Positions 5,100 through 7,921 of a stretch of DNA of 7,921 nt are shown piece by piece. The stretch's first letter is position 1. Every line of letters begins with the position of its first letter. The notes below the pieces were generated by a model. The model was not told the origin of the DNA. It did no database searches and saw only the letters and a program-made list of their open reading frames with translations. The position numbers were made by a program, and so were the translations under genes. This stretch comes from Actinomycetes bacterium. Lineage in GTDB: Bacteria > Actinomycetota > Acidimicrobiia > Acidimicrobiales > Microtrichaceae. The stretch covers positions 1 through 7,921 of the forward strand of contig JAFAFN010000018.1 of the NCBI GenBank assembly GCA_023423475.1, given 5' to 3'.

Positions 5100-7355
5100 T
5101 CACCTCTCGTTGTCGAACGCGATCGAGCTCTGGGCCGGGGTCTCGGCGTTCTCGAGCGCTTCGAGGACGTGCATGGACAGATCCGCGACCTTCACCGCGT
5201 CGTCCTCGAGGCCCTGGGCCTTCACGCCGTCGTCGATCATCACGTAGCAGAACGGGCAGGCGGTCGCGATGCGGGTGGCGCCAGTGGCGACGAGCTCCTC
5301 GGAGCGCTCCACGTTGACCTGCTTGCCGATGTTCTCCTCCATGAACATGCGGGCGCCGCCGGCGCCGCAGCACATTCCCTTGGTGCCGTTGCGACCGGCC
5401 TCGACGATCTCGACGCCCTTGAGGCTGCCGATGACGTTGCGCGGTGCCATGTAGACGTCGTTGTGGCGACCCAGGTAGCAGGAGTCGTGGTACACCATGC
5501 GCTCTTCGAGCTTGGCGCCCGACATGTCGAGCTGGCCGGTGTCGATGAGCTCCTCGAGGAACTGCGTGTGGTGCAGGACCTCGTAGTTGCCGCCGAGCTG
5601 CGGGTACTCGTTGTCGAGGGTGTTGAAGCAGTGCGGGCACTGCGTGATGATCTTCTTCACGCCCATCGTGTCGAGCGTCTCGATGTTCTGCATCGCCAGC
5701 ATCTGGAAGATGTACTCGTTGCCGGAGCGGCGGGCGGGGTCGCCGGTGCAGTTCTCGGCAGGGCCGAGGATGGCGAAGCTGACACCCGCACGCTGCAGGA
5801 GCTTCGCCATCGACTGGGTGACCTTCTTGTTCTTGTCGTCGAAGGAGCCGGCGCAGCCGACCCAGTAGAGGTACTCGGCCTCGAACGGGTCACCGCCGTC
5901 GATGACCTCGATGCCCTCGAGCCCCTTGGTCCAGTCGGCACGCTCGCCCTGGCTCATGCCCCACGGGTTGCCGGAGTTCTCCATGCCGCGGAATGCGTTG
6001 CCGAGCTCGGTCGGGAAGTCCGACTCCATCAGCGTGAGGTAGCGGCGCATGTCGAGGATCTTGTCGAGGATCTCGATGTTGACCGGGCAGTTCTCGTCGC
6101 ACGCCTTGCAGGACGTGCACGCCCAGACCTCTTCGGGGGTGATGCGCTCGAACAGCGAGGGCGCCGAGACGACGATCTCGGAGTCGACGCCGATGGGGGG
6201 CGACACGACCGGGCTGCCGGTGGCGTCCATGACCTCGCCCGACTTGAGCACGATCTCACGCGGGTCGAGCGGCTTGCCGGTGGCGTGGGCCGGGCACACC
6301 GAGGTGCAGCGGCCGCACATGGTGCAGGCGTCGGTGTCGAGCAGCTGCTTCCAGGTGAAGTCCGACACGACCGAGGCGCCGAAGCTCTCGAGCTCGGTCT
6401 CCATCAGGTTCGGCATGGGCTTCATCGCGCCCTTGGGCCGGTCCTTCTCGGAGAGGTACATGTTGAGCGGCGACGTGAAGATGTGGCGCAGCATCGTCGT
6501 CGGCAGGATCACCAGGAAGGCGATGAAGCTGAAGATGTGGAGGATCCACATCGCCTGGTACCAACCGGTGATGGTGTCGAGGTTCTCGACCAGACCCGAC
6601 AGCGGGTAGCCGATGAAGGACCACTTCTCGAACGAGGGGCGACCCTGGGCGGCGATGCGGAACATCTCGGCGCCGAAGCCGGTGACGCCGATGGCGAGCA
6701 GCGTGCCGAGGATGATCGCGTGCTCGGGCTTGGACTTGATGCGGATCCGGTAGGGCTTCTGCACGTAGCGACGCACGATCGCCCACACGACGCCCGTCAC
6801 GAACACGAGGCCGGCGAAGTCGCCGAAGAAGGCGTAGGCCTCGTAGATGGTGCCGTGGAGGAACTTCATCGACTCCGGCACCTGGTGGTTGATCTCGAGC
6901 ACGGTGGTCACCGCGGCGAGACCGATGAAGCCGAAGTAGATCATCGAGTGCATGATCCCGGCCGCGGGATCGCGCAGCAGGGTCTGCATGTAGAGACCTG
7001 CACGCAGCTTGGCCATGCGGGCCTTGGCGTTCTTGGGGGTGATGTCGCGCTTGTCGGGGCCGCCGCGCTGCCAGTTGCGCACCCGGTTGGCGAACATGAT
7101 GCCGCCGTAGATGAACATCACCGGGAGGATCGTGTAGAAGGCGAGCTTCACCGGTCCGGGGATGAACTCGAAGACCTCTCGCTGGATCGGCGAGTCGTCG
7201 TGGAAGGCGAAGACGGTCGCGGTCACACCCGAGATCGCGGTGACCACACCGAAGCCGAGGCCGATGAGGATCGAGATCTGGAAGGGGCGGATGCGCTTGG
7301 GTCCGGGGACCTCTTCGGTGTCGTCCGCAGCGTGGGTCGTGTCTGTGGCGCTCAT
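5100..7355 (-). CDS. etfD: EtfD-like membrane Fe-S oxidoreductase (ETF:quinone oxidoreductase, HdrD/GlpC-type)
   Basis: This 751-residue protein fuses a NarI-like cytochrome b membrane domain to a heterodisulfide-reductase-type cytosolic part. About six helices are visible near 26-50, 72-92, 133-155, 174-196, 213-232 and 266-290. Membrane-proximal histidines such as His136, His168, His273 and His291 are candidates for haem ligation. Two 4Fe-4S ferredoxin motifs follow: Cys344/347/350/354 (CTMCGRCTSVCP) and Cys413/416/419/423 (CTSCKACDENCP). Two CCG domains then follow: Cys501, Cys536, Cys573/576, and Cys626, Cys662/663, Cys700/703. The first CCG domain has a single Cys (ENCTGDPARR) where the second has CCG. 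This architecture matches mycobacterial EtfD (Rv0338c) and the EMO family, which pass electrons from reduced electron transfer flavoprotein to menaquinone during acyl-CoA oxidation. No etfAB genes are in view, so a related Fe-S/quinone reductase role cannot be excluded. The ATG at 7355 is preferred over an upstream frame extension of 75 Arg/Ser-rich residues that overlaps the preceding gene. Confidence 0.88.
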   Translation of the reverse strand: MSATDTTHAADDTEEVPGPKRIRPFQISILIGLGFGVVTAISGVTATVFAFHDDSPIQREVFEFIPGPVKLAFYTILPVMFIYGGIMFANRVRNWQRGGPDKRDITPKNAKARMAKLRAGLYMQTLLRDPAAGIMHSMIYFGFIGLAAVTTVLEINHQVPESMKFLHGTIYEAYAFFGDFAGLVFVTGVVWAIVRRYVQKPYRIRIKSKPEHAIILGTLLAIGVTGFGAEMFRIAAQGRPSFEKWSFIGYPLSGLVENLDTITGWYQAMWILHIFSFIAFLVILPTTMLRHIFTSPLNMYLSEKDRPKGAMKPMPNLMETELESFGASVVSDFTWKQLLDTDACTMCGRCTSVCPAHATGKPLDPREIVLKSGEVMDATGSPVVSPPIGVDSEIVVSAPSLFERITPEEVWACTSCKACDENCPVNIEILDKILDMRRYLTLMESDFPTELGNAFRGMENSGNPWGMSQGERADWTKGLEGIEVIDGGDPFEAEYLYWVGCAGSFDDKNKKVTQSMAKLLQRAGVSFAILGPAENCTGDPARRSGNEYIFQMLAMQNIETLDTMGVKKIITQCPHCFNTLDNEYPQLGGNYEVLHHTQFLEELIDTGQLDMSGAKLEERMVYHDSCYLGRHNDVYMAPRNVIGSLKGVEIVEAGRNGTKGMCCGAGGARMFMEENIGKQVNVERSEELVATGATRIATACPFCYVMIDDGVKAQGLEDDAVKVADLSMHVLEALENAETPAQSSIAFDNER

Positions 7356-7365
7356 AACAGTCCGG

Positions 7366-7371
7366 AACCTA
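7366..7371 (-). promoter_or_regulatory. -10-like hexamer before the EtfD-like gene
   Basis: The minus strand reads TAGGTT, ending 10 nt before the ATG at 7355, inside the 25-bp gap after the cNMP-binding gene. It is part of the 10-mer TAGGTTCCGG shared exactly with the dcd upstream region. If active, it would give etfD its own promoter with a 2-4 nt leader in addition to readthrough from upstream. No good Shine-Dalgarno is seen, consistent with near-leaderless initiation. Confidence 0.35.
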
Positions 7372-7380
7372 CCGGACCGA

Positions 7381-7797
7381 CTAGTGGCTGAGCGATTGCT
7401 CGGACTCCCGGAGGCGGCGCGCGAGCGACACCAGCAGCTTGTGGGCCAGGGTCGGGATCTCGTCGAGCACGGCGTTGAACGCCGGCTTGGACAGGACCAG
7501 GACCGACATGTCGGTCGTCGCGGTGACCGTCGCGGACCGCGGGCCGCCGTCGAGCAGCGCGAGCTCGCCGATGTGTGCACCGGGACCGACCTGTGCCTCG
7601 ACCACTCCGTCCTTGGACACGTCCGCCGTGCCGCTCACGATGATGAACGCCTCTCGGCCGACACCACCTTGGGTCGTCAGCTCGGTGCCCGCGGGCACCT
7701 GGAGCTCGTCGGTTGCCTTGGCGAGTCGCTGGAGGTCGCGCTTGGAGCACGCCGAGAAGAGCGGGAGTGCGGCGAGCTGATCGGCGAGGCGTGACAT
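7381..7797 (-). CDS. Stand-alone cyclic-nucleotide-binding (CRP-type) domain protein
   Basis: This 138-residue protein is essentially one cNMP-binding beta-roll with flanking helices and no DNA-binding domain. Visible family features are the N-terminal LPLFSACSKRDLQRLA helix (11-26), PAGTELTTQG (35-44), FIIVSGTADV (51-60), and the phosphate-binding cassette HIGELALLDGGPRSATV (75-91), in which Glu78, Arg87 and Ser88 match residues that hold the ribose and cyclic phosphate in CRP. The C-helix is about 116-133 and the protein stops there, so it probably regulates by contact and not by binding DNA. The ATG at 7797 gives a normal N-terminus; an upstream in-frame start at 7911 adds 38 residues without family character. 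It ends 25 bp before the EtfD-like gene and heads the operon. Ligand (cAMP, cGMP or other) is not deducible. Confidence 0.87.
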   Translation of the reverse strand: MSRLADQLAALPLFSACSKRDLQRLAKATDELQVPAGTELTTQGGVGREAFIIVSGTADVSKDGVVEAQVGPGAHIGELALLDGGPRSATVTATTDMSVLVLSKPAFNAVLDEIPTLAHKLLVSLARRLRESEQSLSH

Positions 7798-7921
7798 GGG
7801 CGTCGATGCTACGGCGAGGTGCCGCCGGCATGTCGGGAGTCTGGCGCCGATCAGCGCGACCTCGGCCGTCCTCCGCTCGACGGGTCCCGTACGGTTAGAT
7901 GTCCGGAGCACATGATCGGAG
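7798..7921. promoter_or_regulatory. Upstream region of the cNMP-binding/EtfD operon, possibly divergent
   Basis: On the minus strand, TAGCAT (7806-7811) fits TAnnnT and ends 8 nt before the ATG at 7797, so the operon transcript may be leaderless; no Shine-Dalgarno was seen. On the plus strand near the right edge, TTAGAT (7895-7900) is followed 11 nt later by ATG at 7912, preceded by GGAG only 3 nt upstream. This could be the start of a divergent gene, but only three codons are visible and no call is possible. Confidence 0.35.

Noticed and set aside
4488..7391. A 967-codon open frame on the plus strand
   Set aside because: It is antisense to the EtfD-like operon. The product is low-complexity, rich in Asp/Glu/Val/His/Arg/Ala with no domain, as expected when a GC-rich gene is read from the other strand. 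The minus-strand frame has clear Fe-S and membrane motifs.
7912..7921. Start of a divergent plus-strand gene
   Set aside because: Only three codons are visible and the GGAG is too close to the ATG, so no coding call can be supported; it is mentioned only in the upstream-region entry.
1..7921. CRISPR array or transposon ends
   Set aside because: No set of regularly spaced repeats beyond the two-copy duplications was found, and no transposase or integrase reading frame or terminal inverted repeats were recognised.

Overview
The window is GC-rich and tightly packed. It looks like a chromosomal segment of an actinomycete-type bacterium, possibly from the Acidimicrobiia lineage. This is an inference from three things: strong G/C bias at third codon positions, a dCTP deaminase that aligns without gaps to the Mycobacterium tuberculosis bifunctional type at its key residues, and an EtfD-type membrane Fe-S oxidoreductase of the kind actinobacteria use to feed beta-oxidation electrons to the quinone pool. 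No mobile-element genes, CRISPR arrays or rRNA genes were seen.

Layout from left to right. (1) Positions 1-1712, minus strand: a SpoU/TrmH-family RNA methyltransferase, followed 62 bp downstream by a membrane-anchored GH74-like beta-propeller protein cut off by the left edge of the window. A 9-bp perfect hairpin lies between them. (2) Positions 1713-1855: a divergent promoter region with an 11-bp inverted repeat built from two GACC-W-GGTC palindromes. (3) Positions 1856-3322, plus strand: a 488-residue DUF1254/DUF1214 protein. (4) Positions 3343-3523, minus strand: an intact tRNA-Gly(CCC) followed, 59 bp beyond its 3' end, by a perfect 48-bp copy of its own 3' half. (5) Positions 3620-4186, plus strand: dcd, followed 24 bp beyond the end of the duplicated segment by a perfect 30-bp copy of its own 3' end. 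(6) Positions 7797-4256, minus strand: a compact four-gene unit with gaps of 25, 7 and 9 bp. Its genes are a single-domain cyclic-nucleotide-binding protein, the EtfD-like oxidoreductase, a receiver-fold protein that lacks the phosphorylatable aspartate, and a small four-helix membrane protein. (7) Positions 7798-7921: an upstream region that may also hold the start of a divergent plus-strand gene.

The EtfD operon would carry electrons from acyl-CoA dehydrogenases, via electron transfer flavoprotein, into membrane quinone. The stand-alone cNMP-binding protein and the pseudo-receiver beside it suggest an added regulatory layer, though nothing in the sequence proves one. The most unusual DNA structure is the pair of gene-3'-end duplications at adjacent loci (tRNA-Gly and dcd). 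Both have the geometry gene, short unrelated spacer, exact copy of the gene's 3' end, which resembles scars left by 3'-end-targeting integrative elements. Several genes (dcd, the cNMP-binding gene, etfD and the tRNA) have a TAnnnT -10-like hexamer placed so that the transcript would be leaderless or nearly so.
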